Shown: positions 1 to 5,502, counted from the first letter of the stretch. The stretch is 7,382 bases of DNA from JAVZGQ01 sp039000685 (GCA_039000685.1 JAWBNW010000027.1:1-7382), one strand, 5' to 3'. Notes: generated by a model not told the origin, from the sequence alone. Made by a program: numbers and translations.

Positions 1-149
1 CTTTCGTCAAAACTTATAGAACCCTTAACTATGTCAACATAAACTATATTGACGCCTGGATTTTTGATGTTTATTTTTCTTAGAATTTCTGTTAAAGTAT
101 CTGGAGACTCGGAACTTATTATCACAACATCTGGTTGTTTGTAACCCAT
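1..149 (-). CDS. 5' end of an unrecognised protein gene (partial)
   Basis: An open frame runs from an ATG at 147-149 off the left edge of the window, giving the first 49 residues (MGYKQPDVVIISSE...). The start is well supported: a strong SD sequence (GAGGTGAG, complement of 158-165) lies 8 nt before the ATG, and a TATA-like element lies further upstream at 188-200. The visible part reads as a hydrophobic strand (DVVIIS), an amphipathic helix (roughly residues 16-29) and a second strand (VNIVYVDI), which is an alpha/beta, Rossmann-like beginning. The first strand loosely resembles the N-terminus of GT-A glycosyltransferases, but that is too weak for a call. It is transcribed divergently from the rhomboid gene. 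Function is unknown. Confidence 0.75.
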   Translation of the reverse strand, partial: MGYKQPDVVIISSESPDTLTEILRKINIKNPGVNIVYVDIVKGSISFDE

Positions 150-157
150 TTTGTTAA

Positions 158-165
158 CTCACCTC
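158..165 (-). promoter_or_regulatory. Shine-Dalgarno site of the partial gene at the left edge
   Basis: On the minus strand this reads GAGGTGAG, a long match to the complement of the 16S rRNA 3' end, 8 nt before the ATG at 149. It is the strongest ribosome binding site in the window and decides the start of the partial gene. Confidence 0.8.
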
Positions 166-187
166 ATATTATTTTATGAAATTTTGA

Positions 188-200
188 GAATTTAAAATTT
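188..200 (-). promoter_or_regulatory. TATA-like promoter of the left partial gene
   Basis: The minus strand reads AAATTTTAAATTC, centred near 194. At the usual archaeal spacing this puts transcription start near 168, leaving a leader of about 19 nt that just includes the SD site. It abuts and slightly overlaps the rhomboid TATA element on the other strand, so the two promoters are back to back. Confidence 0.5.
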
Positions 201-206
201 ATAAAT
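198..206 (+). promoter_or_regulatory. TATA box of the rhomboid gene
   Basis: TTTATAAAT is a near-ideal archaeal TATA box. Its centre (about 202) predicts a transcript start near 226-229, so the mRNA is leaderless or nearly so. The rhomboid ORF has in-frame ATGs at 224 and 230. This box fits 230 slightly better than 224. Confidence 0.65.
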
Positions 207-223
207 CTTATTTCTTCCTATTA

Positions 224-886
224 ATGGATATGTTCAAAAGCAATAAAGGTCAGTTCTTTCCTTACTCAGATACAGCCCCAAGGAGAAAATCCCCAATTTT
301 AACAATTTCCCTAATAATCTTGAATGTCTTCATCTTCTTCTTGAGCTTGACTGATTACGAAAGAATAATTTTTACTTTTGGTTTTATCCCAGCTCAATTT
401 TCTGTTTTAACCCTTTTCACTTCCATGTTTTTACATGGTGGCCTCGACCATTTGTTTGGAAACATGTGGTATCTCTGGATTTTTGGTGATAATGTGGAAG
501 ATGCTCTTGGCAAACTCAAGTTTCTTTTGCTCTATTTCTTGTCAGGCCTCTCAGCAGCTTTTTTCCAATTCTTGACAGATCCCTCTTCAACCATACCAAG
601 CATAGGAGCTTCTGGTGCAATCTCTGGCATTCTCGGAGCTTACTTGCTTTTATTCCCAAAAGAAAAAGTCTTGACAAGCATTCAATACACTTTCGTGAGA
701 ATCCCGGCTTACATTGTCATAGGTTTTTGGTTCTTGCTTCAATTCATCTTCGGCACAATAACTTTGCTTGGTGTCACAGGAAGCAACATAGCTTTCTGGG
801 CGCACATAGGTGGCTTCTTGTTTGGCCTTGTTTTTACAAGACTCATCGCAAAAAGGAGAAGAAGAAAGCTAAAGTTTGAATTTTGA
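224..886 (+). CDS. Rhomboid-family intramembrane serine protease
   Basis: This is a 220-residue polytopic membrane protein of the rhomboid family, which cleaves transmembrane helices inside the bilayer. About six hydrophobic segments are visible, near residues 25-41, 61-88, 98-118, 128-145, 161-182 and 188-208. The catalytic dyad is present: Ser130 in GASGAISG (helix 4) and His194 in AHIGGF (last helix). The oxyanion-side HxxxN motif is also there (H76, N80 in DHLFGN). The protein therefore looks active. The C-terminus is strongly basic (AKRRRRKLK), suggesting a cytoplasmic tail under the positive-inside rule. The start is ATG 224, with ATG 230 (residue 3) as an alternative that suits the TATA box. 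The 3' end overlaps the convergent endonuclease IV-family gene by 18 nt. The substrate cannot be inferred from context. Confidence 0.95.
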   Translation: MDMFKSNKGQFFPYSDTAPRRKSPILTISLIILNVFIFFLSLTDYERIIFTFGFIPAQFSVLTLFTSMFLHGGLDHLFGNMWYLWIFGDNVEDALGKLKFLLLYFLSGLSAAFFQFLTDPSSTIPSIGASGAISGILGAYLLLFPKEKVLTSIQYTFVRIPAYIVIGFWFLLQFIFGTITLLGVTGSNIAFWAHIGGFLFGLVFTRLIAKRRRRKLKFEF

Positions 887-1699
887 ATCTAGCTTCTTGA
901 AGACTTGGAGCATCTTCAAGCTATCTTGTTCGAGTAGAGGAGACTCTGAAATTATTGTTATGTCGGGATTTCTCTTGAGAATTTCTTCGGCCAAAGGCTT
1001 GAAGGCAGGATGAGAATTCAAAGGAACATGAACATCAGCAAATCTTTTTGTATTGACATTGTACTTGACGTTTGAAAAGTGAGAATAAATTTGGTCAAAG
1101 TTTTTCAACTTTTCAAGAATTTCTCCATAGTTGATTTCTCCATTGTTTCTAACAAAGAGATGAGCAAAATCAACATTTATCGTGAGTTGCTTGGACTTAA
1201 CTCTTTTCACCAACTCAAACAGTTCATCCAAGTCGGCAAACTGACTCTCTTTTGCCATGGTTTCATAAGCAAGCAAAGTTTTTTTAATTCCTTTTTCTTT
1301 CATTTCTTCTAAAATTTCTTTTGTTATCTCAACCATTTTTTCGAAAGCTTCTTCTCTTGACAAATTCCCATAGTAAGCAGCATGAACCACAACAGCCTTA
1401 GCTTCCATTCTTTCCGCTCTATCCAAAGACTCTAAAATTCTCTTCTTTGAAGCTTCAACGGTTGTTTTCTTATCCGAGAGCAAGTTGATGAAGTAAGGGG
1501 CATGAACCGTAAGGTTGATTCCAAGATCTTTGGCAAGCTTTCCAACTTCTTCAGCCTTTTTCCGGTCAAGGTAAACATTTCTCACAAACTCGATTTCCAT
1601 TGCATTTAGCCCAAGCTCAGAAACTTTTCTTATTCCACCTTCTGTCGTTCTATCTTCAGCTACGGTTGGAATTCCAGCAGGACCAAGAAAGATTTTCAT
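869..1699 (-). CDS. Endonuclease IV-family TIM-barrel protein (probable AP endonuclease)
   Basis: This 276-residue protein has the endonuclease IV (Nfo) layout; E. coli Nfo has 285 residues. That family cleaves DNA 5' of abasic sites with a three-metal centre in base excision repair. All nine expected metal ligands can be placed in order: H66 (VHAPY), H106 (VVVHAAY), E146 (AYETM), D177 and H180 (VDFAH), H207 (SHFSN), D222 and H224 (ADVHVP) and E252 (ISESP). Some signatures differ from bacterial Nfo: ETM replaces ENT, and HAAYYG replaces the HPG region. It thus belongs to an archaeal branch whose substrate may differ. The start is ATG 1699, 31 nt after the sec61-beta stop, with no clear SD, so it is probably co-transcribed with sec61-beta. 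The 3' end overlaps the rhomboid gene. Confidence 0.9.
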   Translation of the reverse strand: MKIFLGPAGIPTVAEDRTTEGGIRKVSELGLNAMEIEFVRNVYLDRKKAEEVGKLAKDLGINLTVHAPYFINLLSDKKTTVEASKKRILESLDRAERMEAKAVVVHAAYYGNLSREEAFEKMVEITKEILEEMKEKGIKKTLLAYETMAKESQFADLDELFELVKRVKSKQLTINVDFAHLFVRNNGEINYGEILEKLKNFDQIYSHFSNVKYNVNTKRFADVHVPLNSHPAFKPLAEEILKRNPDITIISESPLLEQDSLKMLQVFKKLDSKFKL

Positions 1700-1730
1700 A
1701 TTTTAAGATTAATTTCCAAAAGAAAAATCT

Positions 1731-1886
1731 TTAGCCCAAAAACTTGAGCAAGAGCTCTAAGGCTATTATACCAATAACAACAAGAACAACCTGCTCAGGT
1801 TTTATGGTTAACATCTCTTCCTCTTCTTGATATCTCAACAAGCCTCCAGCTCCCATCGGCATGTATACTCTATCTCTTCTTGCCAT
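1731..1886 (-). CDS. Preprotein translocase subunit Sec61-beta (SecG-like)
   Basis: This short 51-residue gene encodes the small subunit of the SecYE-beta protein-conducting channel. The N-terminus carries the archaeal Sec61-beta signature: a basic start (MARRDR), then MPMGAGGLLRY, an acidic run (QEEEE), and an IKPEQVVLV lead into one transmembrane helix (about residues 32-50) ending in KFLG. That is a tail-anchored protein with a cytosolic N-terminus, and the length is normal for archaea. The start is ATG 1886; an AAGGAG SD sits at 1898-1903, 11 nt upstream. It lies just behind the RNase P RNA gene (28 nt), so its mRNA may come from read-through. The endonuclease IV-family gene follows 31 nt later. 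Confidence 0.93.
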   Translation of the reverse strand: MARRDRVYMPMGAGGLLRYQEEEEMLTIKPEQVVLVVIGIIALELLLKFLG

Positions 1887-1897
1887 AATCTATCTTA

Positions 1898-1903
1898 CTC
1901 CTT
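1898..1903 (-). promoter_or_regulatory. Shine-Dalgarno site of sec61-beta
   Basis: The minus strand reads AAGGAG, 11 nt before the ATG at 1886. The spacing is slightly long but usable. An SD implies a leader, so transcription must start before this point, within or upstream of the end of the RNase P RNA gene. Confidence 0.55.
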
Positions 1904-1915
1904 TAAAAATAAAAA
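1904..1915 (-). terminator. T-rich terminator after RNase P RNA
   Basis: On the minus strand two runs of five T separated by one A directly follow the closing P1 strand of the RNase P RNA. Oligo-T runs are the usual intrinsic terminators of archaeal RNA polymerase. The same sequence also resembles a TATA element, but it sits too close to the sec61-beta start and SD to be that gene's usual promoter. Confidence 0.55.
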
Positions 1916-2173
1916 GGCGTGCTGGTTGTAGCCCATCTTTTGTTCAAGGTAGCATTTGTCTAAGCGTTTCAAACTTACACCTCACAGGGGCACCGATCCG
2001 TTTCATCTTTGGCAACCTCAACTCAGTTTCCTTCATGGTTAGCAAGGTTGCAAAGTTCCGTTTCTGATATCGGTGCTGCCTTCTCAGGCAGTCTTTCGAC
2101 ACCCTCTCAAGGTGGACGGAACTTCCTCAGTCTTGCTTTGATGCAAGACCGAAGCTACCCAACCAGCTCGCCT
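1915..2173 (-). ncRNA. rnpB: RNase P RNA
   Basis: This is the catalytic RNA that removes 5' leaders from pre-tRNAs. The minus strand contains conserved region I as GAGGAAGTTCCGTCCACC and a CR-V-like segment ACAAAAGATGGGCTAC. The ends close in a long P1 helix (GGCGAGCTGGTTG with CAACCAGCACGCC), followed by P2 (GTAGC/GCTAC). P3 is the hairpin GTCTTGC-ATCAAA-GCAAGAC. The P4 pseudoknot forms between TCCGTC and GATGGG. Also visible are P5 (CACCT/AGGTG), P7 (AGGG/CCCT), P8 (GTC-GAAA-GAC), P9 (CTGCC/GGCAG), P10 (CACCGAT/ATCGGTG) and a P12-type stem (CTTTGCAACCT with AGGTTGCCAAAG). The 259-nt length is short for an archaeal type A RNA; I could place only a short P15-like hairpin and no clear P16. A TATA box lies 26 bp upstream. 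Confidence 0.95.
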
Positions 2174-2192
2174 AATACTTTAATGAAAAGAA

Positions 2193-2204
2193 GTATTTAT
2201 AAAA
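2193..2204 (-). promoter_or_regulatory. TATA box of the RNase P RNA gene
   Basis: The minus strand reads TTTTATAAATAC, centred about 26 bp before the predicted RNA 5' end at 2173. The spacing to the folded RNA is what an archaeal promoter requires, so rnpB is independently transcribed. The box begins 8 bp after the uS2 stop codon. Confidence 0.75.
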
Positions 2205-2211
2205 TTAACTT

Positions 2212-2802
2212 TCATTCTTCTTCGAAATCCTCAACTTTAATTTTGAAATCCTTATCAGACTTTATCTCCTCTCTTTTTTTCAAAATTTCTCTTGCGAGCA
2301 ACCAGAGCAAAGTTGCTAAAGATCTTTTACCTTTGTTGTTTGCAGGAATTACCAAGTCCACATCTCTCGTCTCATTGAAGCTATTGCACACAGCTATCAC
2401 AGGAACTCTTGCCTTAACAGCTTCTTCCACAACTTGTTTATCAATCATGGGATCAAGAATGAAAACAACATCTGCTTCTATATATCTTTCAAAAGAGGGG
2501 TTTGTCAGAGTTCCAGGCAAGAATCTTCCAACAAAAGCCTGAGCTTTTATCAATTCAGCAAATTTTTTCACACCTTTCTGAACAGGACTTTTCTTGCTGG
2601 CGACAATTATATTTTTTGACCTTGCTAAAAAATTTGAAGCAATTCTTATTCTTTCATCGATCTTCCTCAAGTTCAAAACCGCTAAACCGTCGGGTCTAAT
2701 CTTGTAGATGAATTCCCTCATATCTTCTGTTCTCAGCTTCATTCCCATATGTATGCCAGAAGCCAAGTATTGTTCTCTAGGAATCAAGAGTTTTGCAGGC
2801 AT
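2212..2802 (-). CDS. rps2: 30S ribosomal protein uS2 (S2, archaeal type)
   Basis: This 196-residue protein is uS2, which binds the small subunit between head and body. Recognisable archaeal segments, in order, are YLASGIHMG, EFIYKIRPDGLAVLNLRKID, ERIRIASNFLA, FVGRFLPGTLTNP, ADVVFILDPMIDKQVVEEA, VPVIAVCNSF, VDLVIPANNKGKRSLAT and the closing helix LLWLLAREILKKR. A short acidic tail (KVEDFEEE) ends it. Length is normal for archaeal uS2. The start is ATG 2802, only 4 nt after the PAC2 stop; AGGTTGA inside the PAC2 3' end can serve as a weak SD. It is therefore the second gene of a PAC2-uS2 operon driven from the promoter near 3640. The next element downstream is the RNase P promoter. Confidence 0.97.
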   Translation of the reverse strand: MPAKLLIPREQYLASGIHMGMKLRTEDMREFIYKIRPDGLAVLNLRKIDERIRIASNFLARSKNIIVASKKSPVQKGVKKFAELIKAQAFVGRFLPGTLTNPSFERYIEADVVFILDPMIDKQVVEEAVKARVPVIAVCNSFNETRDVDLVIPANNKGKRSLATLLWLLAREILKKREEIKSDKDFKIKVEDFEEE

Positions 2803-2806
2803 TTGC

Positions 2807-3601
2807 TCAACCTATATAGGTCAACTCTTCTTTCTTACCCGGTTTTTCAGGCGGTGCCAACAATTGGCCCAAGGCCTTCTTCTGCACATCTTCCACTTTC
2901 TTGATTAACTCTTCCATTTCTTTCACCTTTTTTCCAAGCCTGGAAGTGTCAATTTTCAAATTCAATATTTTCGTCAAGACATTTAAAATAGATTCTGCAC
3001 TCTTCGGGTCTGGGATTATAGGAAAGCCGACTGTCTCACCAAGAAGACAAACCCCCTTTATCCCCCTCAGCTTACCGAGACCTATGAAAAGACCAGAAGC
3101 CCCAACTATCGTCCCAACTTTATTCACAGATTGAAAATCAATTTCATATTTCTCATATTTCTTTATCAACTCATGATCACTCACAGCCCCCACGACTTTC
3201 GGTTTTTCTTTCTCTTCACCTATGCTCAAACCAGCTAGGGCAAAAATTTCTTTCACTCCGAATTTTTCTAGGAAATCAAGGATAGTTTCGACGATTTCAT
3301 AATGCCCTTCAGGGTCTATGCTTTGACTGTCTCCAATCAAAATGATCAAGTCTCTTTGATTCTTTTCTTTGGCCTTCCAATAGTAGAATTCATTTTTTAG
3401 TACATGCACAGAAGAATTTTCTTGAAGCAAAACAAAAGGCATGAAGTGGGAAGAAAAAAGCTCGGCAAATTTCTTTGCTTTCAGTTCTTCCACCAAATAA
3501 CCGGCAGCAATTCTACCTACATTCCCAATTCCAGGTAAACCTTCCACGAATACAGGATTCTTCAGCTTTGGTTTTTCAAATTCAATTATTTTTGTTACCA
3601 T
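2807..3601 (-). CDS. PAC2-family protein, probable proteasome assembly chaperone homologue
   Basis: This 264-residue protein belongs to the archaeal PAC2 family (COG2047), related to eukaryotic PAC1/PAC2 and to archaeal PbaA/PbaB, which help assemble or bind 20S proteasome rings. Visible family marks are the N-terminal GLPGIGNVG loop (21-29), the LIILIGDSQS strand (85-94), FALAGLSIGE (120-129) and the LLGETVGFP..PDPKSAESIL block (187-206). A predicted coiled coil (about 222-246, KKVKEMEELIKKVEDVQKK) follows, then a Pro/Lys-rich flexible tail ending TYIG. That end resembles the proteasome-docking HbYX motif, but its Tyr is third, not second, from the end. The start is ATG 3601, with a GTGAG SD-like sequence just upstream and a TATA box at 3632-3647. 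Adjacency to nop10 and aif2a matches a gene order known in other archaea. Confidence 0.9.
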   Translation of the reverse strand: MVTKIIEFEKPKLKNPVFVEGLPGIGNVGRIAAGYLVEELKAKKFAELFSSHFMPFVLLQENSSVHVLKNEFYYWKAKEKNQRDLIILIGDSQSIDPEGHYEIVETILDFLEKFGVKEIFALAGLSIGEEKEKPKVVGAVSDHELIKKYEKYEIDFQSVNKVGTIVGASGLFIGLGKLRGIKGVCLLGETVGFPIIPDPKSAESILNVLTKILNLKIDTSRLGKKVKEMEELIKKVEDVQKKALGQLLAPPEKPGKKEELTYIG

Positions 3602-3631
3602 AGGCTCACATATAGATTATCTTGTTTGCCT

Positions 3632-3647
3632 TTTAAATTTATATATT
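3632..3647 (-). promoter_or_regulatory. TATA promoter of the PAC2-uS2 operon
   Basis: The minus strand reads ATATATAAATTTAAAA, centred about 3641. It predicts a start near 3614 and a leader of about 13 nt, enough to hold the GTGAG ribosome-binding sequence before ATG 3601. Confidence 0.65.
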
Positions 3648-3653
3648 CATTCA

Positions 3654-3671
3654 AAACCTTATTTAAGGTTT
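3654..3671. repeat. Inverted repeat between nop10 and the PAC2 promoter
   Basis: AAACCTTA and TAAGGTTT face each other across two bases, a perfect 8-bp inverted repeat. It lies 7 bp upstream of the PAC2 TATA box and 32 bp beyond the nop10 stop. It could be a hairpin ending nop10 transcription (on the minus strand the stem runs into TTTTG) or an operator for PAC2-uS2. The sequence alone does not decide. Confidence 0.5.
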
Positions 3672-3702
3672 CATTAACAAATTAAAACAATTCTAAGATT
3701 TT

Positions 3703-3855
3703 TCAACTTATTTTGAGAAAGCTTCTTCTAAATTTACCATACTTGTCTTGGGGTGAAAATTTTGGCGGGTGAGGAAGAATGGTCTCAGCCCCACATTTTG
3801 GGCATTTTTCTTTGAAAGAATAAATCTTGCAAACTGGACATTTCCTCATCTTCAT
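3703..3855 (-). CDS. nop10: H/ACA ribonucleoprotein protein Nop10
   Basis: This 50-residue protein is Nop10, part of the Cbf5-Nop10-Gar1-L7Ae complex that makes pseudouridine in rRNA under H/ACA guide RNAs. The N-terminal zinc ribbon is intact (C6, C9, C18, C21 in KCPVC...CPKCG). The C-terminal Cbf5-binding segment HPPKFSPQDKYGKFRR (29-44) is the family hallmark. The frame stays open upstream to an ATG at 3888, but MKMRKCP at 3855 is the usual family start and the extra residues (FFLLEFENKY) do not fit the family. No SD is visible, so it is probably leaderless. It lies upstream of PAC2 and downstream of aif2a, but two foreign-looking genes separate it from aif2a. Confidence 0.95.
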   Translation of the reverse strand: MKMRKCPVCKIYSFKEKCPKCGAETILPHPPKFSPQDKYGKFRRSFLKIS

Positions 3856-3866
3856 ATATTTATTTT
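3854..3866 (+). promoter_or_regulatory. TATA promoter of the membrane-protein gene, overlapping the nop10 start
   Basis: ATATATTTATTTT is centred about 27 bp before the ATG at 3887, predicting a leaderless mRNA. Its first bases are also the start codon of nop10 on the other strand, so the promoter occupies the first codon of the divergent gene. Confidence 0.55.
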
Positions 3867-3886
3867 CAAACTCTAAAAGAAAAAAC

Positions 3887-4201
3887 ATGAACCCGCTGTT
3901 GTTAATTTTGGGTATAATCGATGCTTGCGGCGCTATGATTCTTTATTTTGGTCCAAATTTTCCACTAATTGGGGCACACAGCATTTATTTTGCTTACATG
4001 CTTTTAATTAAAGGAATTCTCTCAATTTTCACAAGCTTTCCTCTTGGTTATTTTGATTGGATGGGAATTTTCGATGTGATAGCAGGCTTGATTTTACTTT
4101 TAATTTCATTTGGTGTTAATTTTCAAATTTTCTACATCTTTGCGATTTTGTATATTTTCAAGGTTATCTACTGTTTATCGAGAACGATTCTAAACTTTTA
4201 G
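3887..4201 (+). CDS. Small four-helix membrane protein, unrecognised
   Basis: I do not recognise this 104-residue protein. It is almost entirely hydrophobic, with four likely transmembrane helices near residues 3-21, 30-51, 58-76 and 79-97. Short polar turns separate them (GPNFP, FPLGYFDW). Each of the first three helices contains or borders a charged residue (D12, K42, D63), which may be functional or help helix packing. There is no signal peptide or soluble domain. The frame is open back to 3827, but ATG 3887 is preferred: a TATA box lies about 27 bp before it and the upstream part overlaps nop10. It is the only plus-strand gene in a minus-strand housekeeping block. Its stop overlaps the stop of the convergent 130-residue gene. 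The helix pattern loosely recalls half of a DUF308/HdeD-type protein, but I see no diagnostic motif. Confidence 0.75.
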   Translation: MNPLLLILGIIDACGAMILYFGPNFPLIGAHSIYFAYMLLIKGILSIFTSFPLGYFDWMGIFDVIAGLILLLISFGVNFQIFYIFAILYIFKVIYCLSRTILNF

Positions 4202-4590
4202 AGCAGATAAGGAGCTGGAAATTTATAATTTAATTTATTCCTTACAGATAAAAATAAACTCATCAATTTTTCATATTCATCAGATGTTAAAGAAATATTC
4301 CCTTCTATTATATTCGACACTTCAGGAATAACCTCCTGAATTTTTTTAAAATCATCGGGCAATTCTTTCATTAAAATAGATAATCTGTATGATGGAGGCC
4401 TATTTTCATTTAGTAAACTAATATCTTCATTTAGATTATTAAGACTTAACAGTACTCTGTTTTTTAATCCTTGCTCTAAAGGACCACTACATTTTTTCAT
4501 CTCTAATGCATAACAAATTAGATTAAATGTTATGTATAATCCAAAATATGCTCTTCTATTTTCCAATTCTTCTGGTTCCCAGAGAGACAT
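4198..4590 (-). CDS. Unrecognised 130-residue, mainly helical protein
   Basis: I do not recognise this protein. From ATG 4590 (MSLWEPEELENRR...) it reads as a chain of amphipathic helices with no signal peptide, no obvious metal or nucleotide motif and only two or three Cys. Codon use is unlike its neighbours: 12 of 23 Leu codons are TTA and all nine Lys codons are AAA, whereas aif2a uses TTG/CTT and AAG freely. This hints at acquisition from a more AT-rich source or weak selection. An in-frame GTG at 4617 would overlap the aif2a stop as GTGA, a coupling arrangement. I prefer ATG 4590 because the nine extra codons are AT-rich and promoter-like. It sits between aif2a and nop10, which are commonly adjacent in archaea. 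The stop overlaps that of the convergent membrane gene by 4 nt. Confidence 0.7.
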   Translation of the reverse strand: MSLWEPEELENRRAYFGLYITFNLICYALEMKKCSGPLEQGLKNRVLLSLNNLNEDISLLNENRPPSYRLSILMKELPDDFKKIQEVIPEVSNIIEGNISLTSDEYEKLMSLFLSVRNKLNYKFPAPYLL

Positions 4591-4613
4591 ATATATTAAT
4601 TTAAAATTATATT

Positions 4614-5387
4614 TCACCCGATGATCTTATATTTCCCCTCACCATTAGACTTTTCAATAGATTTGATCGCAGCTTCAATTTCTTGGACAAGTTTTTTCTC
4701 CAAAGCCTTCGGATCTTTACCTTTTATCTCAATTCTGTATTTGCCCGCAGAAATGTACTTGACAGCAGCACCAGTATTTTTTGCTAGTTCAGAGAGAACA
4801 TCCTTCAATTTTTTCACACCATCCTTAGCTAAACATTTTAACTCAAGTTCTGCCTTAATCTTAAATTCCTTTTCACGAAAGCCTTCTTCTGCAATTTTCA
4901 CTATAGCATCAATCCATTCTTGGCTTATGCCAATTTTATTCAATTCTTCTCTAGAACTTTTCGCTCCTTCAAAAACAATAGAAAGATTACCAAATTTTTC
5001 TTGAAGCAAGAAGCCAACTTCTTCATAAGCTTGATCCAAATTCTTACCAAGCTCTTTTGCTGCTTGCTCCAGAAGCTTTTCAGCCCTTTGTTCTTTCCTG
5101 AAGGCATTCATCTTTTCCTTTTCATCTTGTTTGCTTACCCTCTTCAAGCTCAAGTTCACAAAATTTTTCTGATAGTCGATCTTGATGACTTTTGCAACAT
5201 ATTGCTTGTTTATTTTTACGAAATCACGAATATCATGAACCCACTTACCAGCAACTTCTGTTACATGAATCATTCCCTCAACTTCAGGATATTCCACAAG
5301 CTTGCACCAGGCAGCATATGGAGTGAGCTTTTCCACAGTTACTAAAACAAGTTCGCTCCATTGTGGCAAACCTTTCTTTCTCACCAT
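4614..5387 (-). CDS. aif2a: Translation initiation factor aIF2, alpha subunit
   Basis: This 257-residue protein is the alpha subunit of the aIF2 heterotrimer, which delivers initiator Met-tRNA to the small ribosomal subunit. It has the expected three domains. An S1-type OB fold covers about residues 8-80, including EGMIHVTEV and the closing NLSLKRVS. A helical domain covers about 85-170. A C-terminal alpha/beta domain (about 175-257, with AAVKYISAGKYRIEIKGKDPK) contacts the gamma subunit. The position matching the eukaryotic regulatory Ser51 appears to be Ala46, so eIF2-kinase-like control at that site is not expected. The start is ATG 5387 (MVRKKGLPQW), the family-typical N-terminus; the 20 codons open upstream do not fit. 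A TATA-like element lies 24 bp upstream, suggesting a leaderless mRNA. The usual upstream partners eL42 and eS27 are absent; a tRNA gene is there instead. Confidence 0.97.
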   Translation of the reverse strand: MVRKKGLPQWSELVLVTVEKLTPYAAWCKLVEYPEVEGMIHVTEVAGKWVHDIRDFVKINKQYVAKVIKIDYQKNFVNLSLKRVSKQDEKEKMNAFRKEQRAEKLLEQAAKELGKNLDQAYEEVGFLLQEKFGNLSIVFEGAKSSREELNKIGISQEWIDAIVKIAEEGFREKEFKIKAELELKCLAKDGVKKLKDVLSELAKNTGAAVKYISAGKYRIEIKGKDPKALEKKLVQEIEAAIKSIEKSNGEGKYKIIG

Positions 5388-5404
5388 ACTTATACTAAAT
5401 AGAA

Positions 5405-5417
5405 TAAAATAATTAAA
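5405..5417 (-). promoter_or_regulatory. TATA-like promoter of aif2a
   Basis: The minus strand reads TTTAATTATTTTA, centred 24 bp before ATG 5387. No SD is visible between it and the start, which fits a leaderless transcript. Confidence 0.5.
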
Positions 5418-5502
5418 GTTTGTTGTTTCAATTAGAGGGTAAATCAAAAATCATCTTCAAGATATTCTAAATTTTCTACATTATCTGATTTAGGTTTTAA
5501 AA

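Noticed and set aside
2009..2542. A 177-codon open frame on the plus strand
   Set aside because: It is antisense to both the RNase P RNA and uS2, which are secure. Its composition (Ser/Thr/Leu rich) is what complementing those genes gives.
2811..2820. Perfect palindrome CCTATATAGG resembling a TATA box before uS2
   Set aside because: It encodes part of the last residues of the PAC2 protein and is only about 8-18 nt from the uS2 start, too close for an archaeal promoter. A 10-bp palindrome in AT-rich DNA is unremarkable.
3827..3886. Upstream extension of the membrane protein (20 extra residues)
   Set aside because: It overlaps the nop10 coding region in antisense, and the TATA spacing supports ATG 3887.
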